Below are positions 34,871 to 44,259 of a DNA stretch of 64,000 bases, piece after piece (position 1 is the first letter of the stretch; every line of letters begins with the position of its first letter). The DNA comes from Curtobacterium sp. MCBD17_032 (GTDB lineage Bacteria; Actinomycetota; Actinomycetes; Actinomycetales; Microbacteriaceae). The position numbers were made by a program, and so were the translations under genes. The stretch is taken from the NCBI RefSeq assembly GCF_003234855.1, contig NZ_QKTO01000002.1, positions 310,001 through 374,000 of the forward strand, read 5' to 3'. Under the pieces are notes generated by a model, which worked only from the letters and a program-made list of their open reading frames with translations, ran no database searches and had not been told where the DNA came from.

Positions 34871-36034
34871 ATGGCGACGTCCCTGCAGGAACTCCGCTCC
34901 CACCTGGTCGTCGGCGCCGCCGGCGTGGTCCTCGGTGCCGTCGTGGTCGGCGGCGTGTGGGTCGCGACGAGCACGGCCGGCGAACCCCGCGCGGCACCGA
35001 CGGCCCGCTCGTCCCAGAGCGACGCGAGGAGCACCCCGGCGCCCGAGTGGACCGACCCGAGCACGCCGTCCGCGGCGCCGACCTCGGCACCGACGTCGAC
35101 CTCGCGTCCGGCCCCGGAGGCGCGTCCCGTCGACGTCTCGTGCACCACGGACGCGACCACGACCGTCTCGACCGCCCAGCAGCTCACGTCGGCGCTCGCG
35201 AAGGCGGCGGCAGGCCAGGTCATCGCCCTGGAACCCGGCACCTACACGGGCACCTTCACCGGCACCGCCGCCGGCACGGCCGCGCAGCCGATCACGCTCT
35301 GCGGACCCGCCGACGCCGTGCTCGACGGCGGCACCACCGACAAGGGGTACGTCCTCCACCTCGACGGGGCGTCGCACTGGCAACTCGCCGGGTTCACCGT
35401 CCGCAACGGGCAGAAGGGCGTCATGTTCGACGGCGTCCAGCAGTCCACCATCGACGGGGTCACCGTCACCGAGATCGGCGACGAGGGCATCCACCTCCGC
35501 GCCGGCAGCAGCGACAACACCGTCAGCGGCAACGTCGTCACGAAGACCGGGCTCCGCAAACCCCAGTTCGGTGAGGGCATCTACGTCGGGTCCTCGAAGA
35601 GCAACTGGTGCCGCGTCTCGGACTGCCAGGAGGACCGGAGCGACCGCAACGTCGTGACCGGGAACACCGTCTCCGACACGGCGGCCGAGAACGTCGACAT
35701 CAAGGAGGGGACGACGGGCGGGACGCTCGCCGACAACTCCTTCGACGGCACCGGCATGCAGGGGGAGAACCACGCCGACTCGTGGGTCGACGTGAAGGGG
35801 AATGGATGGACGGTGTCCGGCAACCGCGGTGTCAACTCGCCCCTCGACGGGTTCCAGACGCACGAGCTGCTCTCCGGCTGGGGCACGGACAACACCTTCT
35901 CCGACAACACCGTCGACCTCGGCAACCCCGAGGGTGTCGCGTTCGCCTTCCGGCCCGTCGAGGGCAACACGGTGTCGTGTGACAACACCGTCGTCGGGAC
36001 GAACGAGCTGAGCACGACCACCTGCTCGGGCTGA
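34871..36034 (+). CDS. Second beta-helix protein with N-terminal anchor
   Basis: This 387-residue protein starts at ATG 34871, three bases after the preceding stop. An N-terminal transmembrane anchor (about 12-33) is followed by a Ser/Thr/Pro-rich linker (about 40-85). The beta-helix spans about 95-385 (YTGTFTGTAAGTAAQPITLC, GVMFDGVQQSTIDGVTVTEI, EGIHLRAGSSDNTVSGNVV, EGIYVGSS). Several Cys residues (CTT, CGP, WCRVSDCQ, SCD, TTC) may form disulfides. The layout is that of PbH1-type polysaccharide lyases or epimerases. With the first helix protein it probably modifies or trims the exported polymer. Confidence 0.85.
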   Translation: MATSLQELRSHLVVGAAGVVLGAVVVGGVWVATSTAGEPRAAPTARSSQSDARSTPAPEWTDPSTPSAAPTSAPTSTSRPAPEARPVDVSCTTDATTTVSTAQQLTSALAKAAAGQVIALEPGTYTGTFTGTAAGTAAQPITLCGPADAVLDGGTTDKGYVLHLDGASHWQLAGFTVRNGQKGVMFDGVQQSTIDGVTVTEIGDEGIHLRAGSSDNTVSGNVVTKTGLRKPQFGEGIYVGSSKSNWCRVSDCQEDRSDRNVVTGNTVSDTAAENVDIKEGTTGGTLADNSFDGTGMQGENHADSWVDVKGNGWTVSGNRGVNSPLDGFQTHELLSGWGTDNTFSDNTVDLGNPEGVAFAFRPVEGNTVSCDNTVVGTNELSTTTCSG

Positions 36035-36142
36035 CCCCGCCCCCACCGCCCTCGACCCTCCGGGCTCGACCACCGCCCACCACGGCGGCACCACCACCCC
36101 GCGTCCCACCCAGTCCCCGCTACCCGAAAGCGAGCGTCCACC

Positions 36143-37573
36143 ATGTCCGCATCCGTCACCACCATCCCGACCCGGGACCTCCCGCCCGTCGCCGAACAGC
36201 CCCGCCTCACCGTCATCGGCACCGGGTACCTCGGCGCCACCCACGCCGTCTCCATGGCCGTCCTCGGTTACGAGGTGCTCGGCTTCGACGTCGACCCGGC
36301 CAAGATCGACGCGCTCGTCGCCGGACGGGTCCCGTTCCACGAGCCCGGTCTGCCGGAGAAGCTGACCGAGGCGCTGGCGTCCGGACGGCTGCGCTTCTCG
36401 TCGTCGATGCAGGAGGTCGCCGAGTTCGGCGACGTGCACTTCGTCTGCGTGGGGACCCCGCAGCAGCCCGGTTCGAACGCCGCCGACCTCACCTACGTGG
36501 ACCGCGCCTTCCGCGACCTGGCCAGCCACATCACCCGCCGCGCACTCGTCGTCGGCAAGTCGACGGTGCCGGTGGGCACGGCGGCCCGCCTCGCCGACGT
36601 CGTCCGCGAGGTCGCCCCGGCCGGTGCGGACGTCGAGGTCGCGTGGAACCCCGAGTTCCTCCGCGAGGGCTACGCCGTCCAGGACACGCTCCACCCCGAC
36701 CGGCTCGTGTTCGGCGTCGAGTCGGCGTGGGCCGAGGCGCAGCTGCGTGCCGCGTTCCGACCGGTCCTCGACGAGGGCACCCCGCTCGTGGTCGCGGACC
36801 TGCCGACGGCGGAACTCGTCAAGGTCGCGGCGAACTCGTTCCTCGCGACGAAGATCTCCTTCATCAACGCGATGGCGGAGATCTGCGAGGCGACCGGAGC
36901 GGACGTCAGCGTCCTCGCGAGCGCGCTGTCCCACGACACGCGCATCGGCGGCCGGTTCCTCAAGCCGGGCCTCGGCTTCGGCGGCGGGTGCCTGCCGAAG
37001 GACATCCGGGCCTTCTCGGCGCGTGCCGACGAACTCGGGGTGGGACAGGCCGTGCGCTTCCTCGACGAGGTCGACGCGATCAACCTCCGCCGACGCCAGC
37101 GCACCGTGGACCTGGTCACCGAGATGGCCGGTGGGGAGCTGGCGGGCAAGAAGGTCGCCGCGCTCGGAGCCGCGTTCAAGCCGAACTCCGACGACATCCG
37201 CGACGCCCCGGCCCTCGACGTCGCCCGGATGCTCCGCGAGGCCGGCGCGATCGTCACGGTCTACGACCCGGAGGCGATGGCGAACGCCGCGCGCGTCCGT
37301 CCCGAGCTCCGGTACGCGCCGTCCATGACCGCGGCGGTCATCGACGCCGACGTCGTGGTGCTGCTCACCGAGTGGCAGCAGTTCCGGGACGTCGACCCGG
37401 ACGACCTCGGCGCGCTCGTGCACACCCGGCGCATCGTCGACGGGCGGCACGCGCTCGACGCCGACCGGTACCGCGCAGCGGGCTGGGAGTACCGGGCCCT
37501 GGGGCGGCCGGTCGCGTCGCGCACGGTCGAGATCGCCGTCGACGAGCAGGACCGCCTCCAGCGCTCCGCGTGA
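36143..37573 (+). CDS. ugd: UDP-glucose 6-dehydrogenase
   Basis: This 476-residue protein oxidises UDP-glucose twice to UDP-glucuronate with two NAD+. The NAD site VIGTGYLGATHA is near residue 25. Also visible are VCVGTPQQPG near 101, KSTVPVGTA, WNPEFLREGYAV near 175, and the catalytic Cys in GFGGGCLPKD near 282. The C-terminal UDP-binding domain (AFKPNSDDIRDAP near 355) is complete. It follows the second beta-helix gene by 108 bases and probably belongs to the same transcript. It supplies the sugar donor for the operon's synthase. Confidence 0.95.
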   Translation: MSASVTTIPTRDLPPVAEQPRLTVIGTGYLGATHAVSMAVLGYEVLGFDVDPAKIDALVAGRVPFHEPGLPEKLTEALASGRLRFSSSMQEVAEFGDVHFVCVGTPQQPGSNAADLTYVDRAFRDLASHITRRALVVGKSTVPVGTAARLADVVREVAPAGADVEVAWNPEFLREGYAVQDTLHPDRLVFGVESAWAEAQLRAAFRPVLDEGTPLVVADLPTAELVKVAANSFLATKISFINAMAEICEATGADVSVLASALSHDTRIGGRFLKPGLGFGGGCLPKDIRAFSARADELGVGQAVRFLDEVDAINLRRRQRTVDLVTEMAGGELAGKKVAALGAAFKPNSDDIRDAPALDVARMLREAGAIVTVYDPEAMANAARVRPELRYAPSMTAAVIDADVVVLLTEWQQFRDVDPDDLGALVHTRRIVDGRHALDADRYRAAGWEYRALGRPVASRTVEIAVDEQDRLQRSA

Positions 37574-37658
37574 CGGTCAGGCGTCGTCTCCGCGGAGGTG
37601 GCCCGTCGACGACGGTGTCGGTGGGCCACCGCCCCGCGGAGGCGGCGCCGCACACGGC

Positions 37659-37700
37659 GGACGGGAGGCCCGTGGCCAGCTCGACACGGGCCTCCCGTCC
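37659..37700. terminator. Terminator of the exopolysaccharide operon
   Basis: Perfect 16-base arms GGACGGGAGGCCCGTG (37659-37674) and CACGGGCCTCCCGTCC (37685-37700) enclose a 10-base loop, 86 bases after the ugd stop. It is the clearest single-hairpin member of the GGGAGGCCCG family. Confidence 0.75.
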
Positions 37701-37799
37701 GGCGCACGACGCGTCCGCAGCGGCGCCGACCGGCGCCGTGTTGCCCCGTGTGACGCCGAGCCGGGAATACCGGACGCCACTCTGCGATTCTCGTCCCCG

Positions 37800-38540
37800 A
37801 TGAGCATCACCGACCCCGACACGACGCACGACGCCCCCGCCTCCTGGGACGCCTGGCGCGCAGCCCGCCGCGAGCGGGTCACCGGCGCGCAGGGCGACCT
37901 GGCGCTGATCCGCACCGAGTGGCTCCCGATCGGCCAGGAGCCCGACCTCGAGGCAGCGCTCGTCGGGCAGCCGGAGACCGTCACCGCGACCCGCGTGCGT
38001 CGGATCGACCTGGACACGGGCGAGCCGCAGCACGGCTTCCGCCTGTGGGACGCCGCGTCCCCGGCGATCCGGTCCTACGTCGACACCCCGGTGTTCCCGT
38101 ACGACCCGTCGTGGCGGATCACCGCACACTTCACGCCCGCCGAGCCCGGCCGGACGATCCCGTACGAGCACCTCCGGGACGCCGCCGGTGCCACCCGCGA
38201 CCTCGTCGTGCCCGGGGACATCACCGCGACGATCGGCGACCGCGAGTACACGCTCAGCGCCTTCGACGACGACGGCACCCTGCTGCTCGTGTTCGGCGAC
38301 CCGACGAACCGCAGCACCGACGAGGCCGAGCGCACCTACGGCACCGGTCGCTTCCTGTTCGTCGAACGCCCCGACGGGTCGTCGACGGGCGAGGAGTCCG
38401 ACGTCGTGCTCGACTTCAACCAGGCGTTCGTGCCGCCGTGCGGCTTCAGCGACCAGTACAACTGCCCGCTGCCGCCGTTCCAGAACCGCCTGCACGTGCC
38501 CGTCCACGCGGGCGAGCGCCACGTCGCCCACCGCGCCTGA
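37800..38540 (+). CDS. DUF1684 domain-containing protein
   Basis: This 246-residue soluble protein starts at ATG 37800 (MSITDPDTTHDAPASW). The DUF1684 pattern is visible: WRAARRERVTGAQGDLALI near the N-terminus, FPYDPSWRITAHFTP near residue 100, TYGTGRFLFVE, and the terminal DFNQAFVPPCGFSDQYNCPLP signature. The domain has no established function in the family. It directly precedes the peptide-importer operon (68-base gap) and may be the first gene of that transcript, but this is uncertain. Confidence 0.85.
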   Translation: MSITDPDTTHDAPASWDAWRAARRERVTGAQGDLALIRTEWLPIGQEPDLEAALVGQPETVTATRVRRIDLDTGEPQHGFRLWDAASPAIRSYVDTPVFPYDPSWRITAHFTPAEPGRTIPYEHLRDAAGATRDLVVPGDITATIGDREYTLSAFDDDGTLLLVFGDPTNRSTDEAERTYGTGRFLFVERPDGSSTGEESDVVLDFNQAFVPPCGFSDQYNCPLPPFQNRLHVPVHAGERHVAHRA

Positions 38541-38607
38541 CCGTCGTGCGGCCGTCGGCCGCACAGCCACACCCTGCCTCCACCACCCCCGAAGCACCAG
38601 GAGTCCC

Positions 38608-40110
38608 GTGAAGACCCGAATCGTCGCGCTCGCCGCGTCCGGCATCGCCCTCAGCCTCGCCCTCGCCGGCTGCTCGTCCTCCGGAGGCGGCGGATCGTCG
38701 TCGGGCGGGGACGCCACGGTGGCGATCGGCTCGCTGTACGAGCCGACGAACCTGTCCAACGTCGACGGCGGTGGACAGGGCGTCAACGAGGCGTTCCAGG
38801 ACAACGTCTACGAGGGGCTGTTCCGCCTCGGGGACGACGGCACGGTGACCCCGCTGCTCGCCAAGTCGTACGACACGTCCTCCGACGGGCTCACCTACAC
38901 GTTCACGCTCCGGAAGGGCGTCCAGTTCCACAGCGGCGCGGAGCTCACCAGCGCCGACGTGAAGAGCTCCATCGAGCGCGTCACCGCCGAGGACTCGCAG
39001 TCCTCCCGCAAGTCGAGCCTGGCCGTCGTGGAGTCGATCGAGACCCCCGACGACGAGACCGTCGTGGTGCACCTGTCGCAGCGGTCGATCTCGTTCGTCT
39101 ACAACCTCTCCTACGTCTGGATCGTCCCCGCTGACGAGGAGAAGCTCAAGACCGAGGAGGACGGCACCGGGCCGTACACGCTCGACACCTGGAAGCGCGG
39201 CTCGTCCATCACGCTCGAGCCCTTCGCCGACTACTGGGGCGAGAAGCCCGCGAACGGCGGGGTCGAGTTCGACTACTTCACCAGCGCCTCCACGCTGTCG
39301 AACGCGCTCGCCAGCGGTCAGGTCGACGTCATCACGAGCATCCAGTCACCCGACGCCCTGTCCCGGTTCACCGCTGACGAGTCGAAGTACACGGTCAGCG
39401 AGGGCGACTCCACCACCAAGGAGCTCTTGGCGTTCAACGACGCGGAGGGCCCCTTCACGGATGTGAAGCTCCGCCAGGCGGTCTCGGCCGCGATCGACCG
39501 GAAGGCCCTGCTGAAGGCGATCTGGGGCGACTACGGCACCGTGAACGGCTCGATGGTCCCGCCGACCGACCCCTGGTACGAGGACCTGACGAGCGTCAAC
39601 GCGTACGACCCCGCCAAGGCGAAGGAGCTGCTCGCCGAGGCCGGCCACGCCGACGGGTTCTCCTTCACGCTCGACACTCCGTCGTACGACCCGCACCCGG
39701 CCGTCGCGCAGTACCTGCAGAGCGCGCTGCAGAAGGTCGGCGTGACCGTCGACATCAACACGATCAGCGCCGACGAGTGGTACACGAAGGTGTACCAGCA
39801 GCACGACTTCGAGGCGACGCTGCAGGAGCACGTCAACGACCGCGACGTCGTCTTCTACGGCAACCCCGACTTCTACTTCGGGTACGACAACGCGCAGGTC
39901 CAGAAGGACATCACGGACGCCGAGCAGGCTCCGTCCGAGGACCAGCAGACGGACCTGCTCCGGAAGGCGAACGAGCAGATCGTGCGGGACGCGGCGAGTG
40001 CCTGGCTGTACCTGTACCCGCAGATCGTCGTGTCGGACAAGGACGTCACAGGATACTGGAAGAACGGGCTGAACTCGCAGTTCCCCGTCTCCGACATCAC
40101 CGTCTCCTAG
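38608..40110 (+). CDS. ABC transporter substrate-binding lipoprotein, peptide/nickel type
   Basis: This 500-residue protein starts at GTG 38608, after AGGAG. A signal peptide with lipobox LAGC (Cys22) is followed by a Gly/Ser linker. The SBP_bac_5 fold shows VYEGLFRLGDDGTVTPLLAK near residue 70, YTFTLRKGVQFHSG near 95, and GPYTLDTWKRG near 190. Further on are DVKLRQAVSAAIDRKAL near 290 and YDPAKAKELLAEAG near 335. It captures an oligopeptide, nickel complex or similar solute outside the membrane for the permeases encoded next. Confidence 0.92.
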   Translation: MKTRIVALAASGIALSLALAGCSSSGGGGSSSGGDATVAIGSLYEPTNLSNVDGGGQGVNEAFQDNVYEGLFRLGDDGTVTPLLAKSYDTSSDGLTYTFTLRKGVQFHSGAELTSADVKSSIERVTAEDSQSSRKSSLAVVESIETPDDETVVVHLSQRSISFVYNLSYVWIVPADEEKLKTEEDGTGPYTLDTWKRGSSITLEPFADYWGEKPANGGVEFDYFTSASTLSNALASGQVDVITSIQSPDALSRFTADESKYTVSEGDSTTKELLAFNDAEGPFTDVKLRQAVSAAIDRKALLKAIWGDYGTVNGSMVPPTDPWYEDLTSVNAYDPAKAKELLAEAGHADGFSFTLDTPSYDPHPAVAQYLQSALQKVGVTVDINTISADEWYTKVYQQHDFEATLQEHVNDRDVVFYGNPDFYFGYDNAQVQKDITDAEQAPSEDQQTDLLRKANEQIVRDAASAWLYLYPQIVVSDKDVTGYWKNGLNSQFPVSDITVS

Positions 40111-40153
40111 CACCGACCGTCCAGCACCGACCAGGCAGGATCCGCACCCCCGC

Positions 40154-41116
40154 ATGACCGCGTACGTCCTCCGCCGCCTCGGCATCCTCGTGCTCTCGCT
40201 CGCGGTCGCCCTGGTGGTGGTGTTCGCGCTCCTGCGGATCCTGCCCGGCGACCCGGCGAACGCGCTCCTCGCGGCGAACGCGACGCCGGACCAGATCGCG
40301 GCCGCCCGGCGGGAGGTCGGCTCCGACCTCCCGCTGGCGCAGCAGTTCGTGCAGTGGATCGGCCAGATGTTGCACTTCGACCTCGGCACGTCGTTCACGA
40401 GCGGCCTGCCGGTGCTGCCCGACCTCGCGCAGCGCCTGGTCGTCACCGTGCCGCTCACCCTCATCGCGTTCGGCATCGCCGTCGTCGTGGCCTGCGTCGT
40501 CGGGTTCGTCGCGGCTGCGCGAGCCGACCGCTGGTACGGCGTGCTGCTCTCCGGTGTGACGCAGCTCGGCATCGCCGTTCCGGTGTTCTGGATCGGCATC
40601 CTGCTCGTGCAGGTGGTCTCCCTGCAGTGGGGCCTGCTGCCGTCGAGCGGCTTCCCGCGTGACGACTGGACGTACGCGGGCGACGCACTCGAGTCGCTCG
40701 CGCTGCCGGTCATCACCGTCGCGGTCGTGATGACGGCCTCGATCGCGCGCTACGTGCGGAGCGCGGTGCTCGACGTCCTCGGCGCCGACCACATCCGCAC
40801 GGCCCGGGCGCTCGGTGCGTCGACGGCGTCGGCGTTCCTCCGGCACGGCGTCCGGTCGGCGGTCGTCCCGGTGATCGCGGTGCTCGGCATCGAGCTGGCG
40901 TCGACCTTCCTCGGCGCGGTCGTCGTCGAGAGCGTCTTCGCCCTGCCCGGCCTCGGCAGCATGCTCATCACCGGCATCGAGCAGCACGACTACCCGAGCA
41001 TCCAGGGCGTCCTGCTCGTCTCCACCGTCGCGGTGCTCGTCATCGGCTTCGTCGCCGACGTCGTGCAGCGCATCGTCGACCCGCGCCTGCGCACGAGCGT
41101 CTCGGGGAACCGATGA
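40154..41116 (+). CDS. ABC transporter permease (DppB type)
   Basis: This 320-residue membrane protein starts at ATG 40154. The N-terminal YVLRRLGILVLSLAVALVVV helix followed by LLRILPGDPAN is the signature of DppB/OppB permeases. The EAA-like loop with RALGAST near residue 220 contacts the ATPases, and the C-terminus FALPGLGSMLITGIEQHDYP is typical. Six helices are expected. It forms the channel with the next permease. Its stop overlaps the next start (ATGA). Confidence 0.92.
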   Translation: MTAYVLRRLGILVLSLAVALVVVFALLRILPGDPANALLAANATPDQIAAARREVGSDLPLAQQFVQWIGQMLHFDLGTSFTSGLPVLPDLAQRLVVTVPLTLIAFGIAVVVACVVGFVAAARADRWYGVLLSGVTQLGIAVPVFWIGILLVQVVSLQWGLLPSSGFPRDDWTYAGDALESLALPVITVAVVMTASIARYVRSAVLDVLGADHIRTARALGASTASAFLRHGVRSAVVPVIAVLGIELASTFLGAVVVESVFALPGLGSMLITGIEQHDYPSIQGVLLVSTVAVLVIGFVADVVQRIVDPRLRTSVSGNR

Positions 41117-42048
41117 GCGCCCGCCGGTCTGTGTCCCTGACCACGGGTATCGTGCTCGTCGGCCTGGTCGTCGTCGCCGCGGTCGTCTCGCTCGTCTGGC
41201 TGCCGTACTCGCTGTACGACACGTCCGGTGGCCGGCTCACCCCGCCCGGCGCCGCACACTGGCTCGGCACGGACACGCTCGGCCGCGACCTCGCGACGCA
41301 GCTGCTCATCGGTGCCCGCATCGCACTGACGACCGGCGTCGGCGCCGTGCTCGTCGGCGGGGTGCTCGGTACCGCGATCGGCCTCGCGGCGGCCTTCGCC
41401 CGACCCTGGCTCGACGACACGCTGTCCGCCGTGCTCGACATCGTGATCGCCTTCCCGACGCTGCTCGTCGCGATGCTCCTCGTCGCCGCTCGCGGTGCGT
41501 CGCTCGGCACCGCGATCGTCGCGATCGGCCTCGTCATGGCCGCGGTCGTCGCACGGCTCGTCCGGATCCTCGCCCGACGGGTGCTCCGCCAGGACTACGT
41601 CACCGCGGCGCGGACCTCCGGCACGACCTGGCCGCGGATCATCACCCAGCACGTGCTCCCGAACATCTGGCCGACCCTCGCGGTCAACCTCGCGCTGCAG
41701 TTCGGCCTCGCCGTCCTCGCCGAGGCGAGCCTGTCCTACCTGGGGCTCGGCGCGCCGCCGCCGAACGCGTCCTGGGGGCGGATGCTGCAGGACGCCCAGC
41801 AGACCGCGTTCGAGGCACCCGCCGGCGTCATCACGCCGGGCCTCGCCCTCGTCGTGCTCGTCATCGGTGCGAACCTGCTGGCGGACGGCCTGCGGGACGT
41901 CGCGGACCCGACCCGTCACGGACGGCGAGCCGCGCGCGGAGCCGCCCCGGGCCTCCCGGCCGGTGCGCCGGTCGCCGGTGACGGCGTCGGCACCGCCGTC
42001 GGACCGGTGGCGTCCGCCACCGACGACCCGGACGGGAGGCCCGCATGA
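41113..42048 (+). CDS. ABC transporter permease (DppC type)
   Basis: This 311-residue protein starts at ATG 41113 (overlap). DppC features: HWLGTDTLGRDLATQLLIGAR near residue 55, the loop AARTSGTTWPRIITQHVLPN near 165, and LGLGAPPPNASWGRML near 214. The final 45 residues are an unusual Gly/Ala/Pro tail encoded by DNA with two GGGAGGCCCG-family half-sites (41948-41963 and 42030-42043). The tail probably arose from repeat insertion at the gene's end. The ATP-binding gene begins in the overlap. Confidence 0.9.
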   Translation: MSARRSVSLTTGIVLVGLVVVAAVVSLVWLPYSLYDTSGGRLTPPGAAHWLGTDTLGRDLATQLLIGARIALTTGVGAVLVGGVLGTAIGLAAAFARPWLDDTLSAVLDIVIAFPTLLVAMLLVAARGASLGTAIVAIGLVMAAVVARLVRILARRVLRQDYVTAARTSGTTWPRIITQHVLPNIWPTLAVNLALQFGLAVLAEASLSYLGLGAPPPNASWGRMLQDAQQTAFEAPAGVITPGLALVVLVIGANLLADGLRDVADPTRHGRRAARGAAPGLPAGAPVAGDGVGTAVGPVASATDDPDGRPA

Positions 42049-42857
42049 CGCCCGCCATCGAGGTCACCGACCTGCGCATCACCGCCGCCGATGGCGCAGC
42101 GCTCGTCGACGGCGTCTCGTTCTCGGTCGACGTCGGCGACCGCCTCGGCATCGTCGGTGAGTCCGGCAGCGGCAAGTCGCTCACCGCACTCGCGGTCATG
42201 GGGCTGCTGCCGACCGGGCTCACCGCCAGCGGCTCGGTCCGGGTCGGCGACGTCGAGGTGCTCGGCGCCCGTGAGCGTGCCCTGCGCGACGTCCGAGGCG
42301 GCGTCGTCGCCCCGGTCTTCCAGGAGCCGATGACCGCACTCGACCCGCTCATGCGTGCCGGCGACCAGATCGCCGAGCCGCTGCGGCGGCACCGCGGACT
42401 CCGCGGTCCGGCCCTGCGCGCCGCGGTCCGCGAGGCGATCGCCGACGTCGCCCTCACCGACCCCGAGCGTGTCGCCGGGTCGTTCCCGTGGGAGCTCTCC
42501 GGCGGGCAGCGGCAGCGCGTCGCGATCGCGATGGCGCTCGCGTGCCGCCCGCGCGTCCTCATCGCGGACGAACCGACGACGGCGCTCGACGTCACGGTGC
42601 AGGCACAGGTGCTCGACCTCCTCGACCGGGCCGTGACCGAGCGGGGGATGGGGCTGCTGTTCATCAGCCACGACCTGCCGGTGGTCGCGCGGACCGTCGA
42701 CCGGGTGCTCGTGCTCGAACACGGTCGTGCCGTCGAACAGGGGGCCGTCCGCGACGTCATCGCCGCACCGACCCACCCGTACACGCAGCGGCTCGTCGGC
42801 AGTGCCCGGACGCTGCAGGACGCCCTCGACGCCGGCCGCCGCGGAGGTGCACGATGA
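42045..42857 (+). CDS. ABC transporter ATP-binding protein (DppD type)
   Basis: This 270-residue ATPase starts at ATG 42045, overlapping the permease stop. Walker A GESGSGKS is near residue 40, a Q-loop PVFQEPMTALDP near 90, signature LSGGQRQRVAIA near 148, Walker B VLIADEPTTALDV near 168, and the H-loop FISHDLP near 207. The C-terminus shows the oligopeptide-type HPYTQRLVGSA. It energises the importer with the next ATPase, with which it shares an ATGA overlap. Confidence 0.93.
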   Translation: MTPAIEVTDLRITAADGAALVDGVSFSVDVGDRLGIVGESGSGKSLTALAVMGLLPTGLTASGSVRVGDVEVLGARERALRDVRGGVVAPVFQEPMTALDPLMRAGDQIAEPLRRHRGLRGPALRAAVREAIADVALTDPERVAGSFPWELSGGQRQRVAIAMALACRPRVLIADEPTTALDVTVQAQVLDLLDRAVTERGMGLLFISHDLPVVARTVDRVLVLEHGRAVEQGAVRDVIAAPTHPYTQRLVGSARTLQDALDAGRRGGAR

Positions 42858-43657
42858 CCGCCCTGCTCGAACTGTCGGACGTGACGTTCCGGTACCCGAG
42901 CCGCGGTGCACGGCGCACCGGTGGCACGGGCCCCGCCCCGGGCACGGGCCTGGCGCTCGACGGTGTCTCGTTCGCCGTGCAGCCCGGCGAGCACCTCGGC
43001 ATCGTGGGGGAGTCCGGTGCGGGCAAGACCACCGTGCTCCGGATGCTCCTCGGGCTGGCGGCGCCGGACTCCGGCACCGTGTCCTTCGACGGGGCGCCGC
43101 TCGACCTCCGCGACCGGGCCGCGCTCCGCCGCTTCCGCACCGCCGTGCAGCCGGTGTTCCAGGACCCGTACTCGTCCCTCGACCCCCGGCAGCGCGTCGA
43201 CCGCATCGTCGGCGAGCCGCTGCGCTCCCTCGGGGTGGCGTCCGGCTCCGAGGCGTCCGACCGGGTCGCCGCCGCGCTGCGGGACGTCGGGCTCGGTGCC
43301 GACGCAGGGCAGCGGTACCCGCACGAGTTCTCCGGCGGGCAGCGGCAGCGCATCGCGATCGCCCGCGCCGTGGTGTCCGGCCCCCGGGTGCTCGTGGCCG
43401 ACGAGCCGGTGAGCGCGCTCGACCTGACGACCCGGGTCGCCGTCCTCGAGCTGTTCGAGCGGCTCGCCGAGGAGCACGGCATGACGATCGTGCTCGTCTC
43501 GCACGACCTCGCGGTGGTCGCACGGCTCTGTGCGTCGACCGTGGTCCTCCGCGGTGGCCGGGTCGAAGAGCAGGGCGACACGAGTGCGGTCCTGGCGTCG
43601 CCGCGGTCGGACTACACGCGGGCGCTGCTCGACGCGGTGCCGCGGCTGCCGCGCTGA
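42854..43657 (+). CDS. ABC transporter ATP-binding protein (DppF type)
   Basis: This 267-residue ATPase starts at ATG 42854. Walker A GESGAGKTT is near residue 57, Q-loop QPVFQDPYSSLDP near 103, signature FSGGQRQRIAIA near 158, Walker B VLVADEPVSALDL near 178, and VSHDLAVVARL near 216. It pairs with DppD to complete a five-gene peptide/nickel-type importer. The gene ends the operon; no terminator was obvious in the 97-base gap to the convergent GNAT gene. Confidence 0.93.
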   Translation: MTALLELSDVTFRYPSRGARRTGGTGPAPGTGLALDGVSFAVQPGEHLGIVGESGAGKTTVLRMLLGLAAPDSGTVSFDGAPLDLRDRAALRRFRTAVQPVFQDPYSSLDPRQRVDRIVGEPLRSLGVASGSEASDRVAAALRDVGLGADAGQRYPHEFSGGQRQRIAIARAVVSGPRVLVADEPVSALDLTTRVAVLELFERLAEEHGMTIVLVSHDLAVVARLCASTVVLRGGRVEEQGDTSAVLASPRSDYTRALLDAVPRLPR

Positions 43658-43754
43658 GGTCGTGTGCCCGGACGTCGACGAGTGCCACCGTCATCCCGGC
43701 TGCCCGTTGCCGGCCCGATGCACTTCCTCGGCGCAGAGGACCGGTCGAGGGCCT

Positions 43755-44219
43755 TCACCGAGCCAGGTCGGTGAGCGTGCGTGACCACGCGACCTCGTTG
43801 CTGAGTTGTCCGGTCCTGACGAACAGGCGTACTTGCTGCGTCTCGGGCAGCGCCGCAGCCAGGTGTTCCCGGTCGGCGTCGGTGAAGCCGAGCTTCTGCC
43901 AGAACGGCCCCGACCGCCGCGAGAACAGCCACGCGCACGAGGCCCCCGCGCCGGCTGCTCGTTCGAGAGCGAACATCGCGAGGCGGGAACCGGCACCGAC
44001 GGTGCGACGCTCGGGCGCGACGGCGACGCTCCGGATCAGCGCGTGCGTGCCGTCTCGGCTCGGTTCGAAGCCGGTACTGCCGATCACCGATCCTGTTCTG
44101 TCCCGCTCGATCCACAGGTGAACGGTCGGGTCGTCGAGCCCGGCAAGGGTCAGGTCGGCGTCGCGGAGGAGAGCACGGAGGGGATCGACGTCGCGCTCTG
44201 TCACGGGGTGGAACGTCAC
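43755..44219 (-). CDS. GNAT family N-acetyltransferase, ArsN2-like
   Basis: This 154-residue protein starts at GTG 44219 with a GAGAGGA site. It has the GNAT fold: VTERDVDPLRALLRDADL at the N-terminus, IGSTGFEPS, the acetyl-CoA motif VAVAPERRTVGAGSRLA near residue 75, and FWQKLGFTDADRE near 113. The overall order resembles ArsN2-type acetyltransferases found in arsenic operons, but no ars genes are near. Substrate unknown. Confidence 0.82.
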   Translation of the reverse strand: MTFHPVTERDVDPLRALLRDADLTLAGLDDPTVHLWIERDRTGSVIGSTGFEPSRDGTHALIRSVAVAPERRTVGAGSRLAMFALERAAGAGASCAWLFSRRSGPFWQKLGFTDADREHLAAALPETQQVRLFVRTGQLSNEVAWSRTLTDLAR

Positions 44220-44259
44220 GCCCTCATCCTCTCGACGGTGCGCGGCCAGTGCCGATGGG

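Noticed and set aside
32462..37450. Very long open frame on the minus strand opposite the exopolysaccharide operon
   Set aside because: Arg/Val/Asp-rich shadow of genes on the plus strand, a known artefact of high-GC DNA. No start, domain or ribosome binding site.
43755..44219. Arsenic resistance locus
   Set aside because: The GNAT protein is only ArsN2-like and no arsenate reductase, ArsR or arsenite pump is near.
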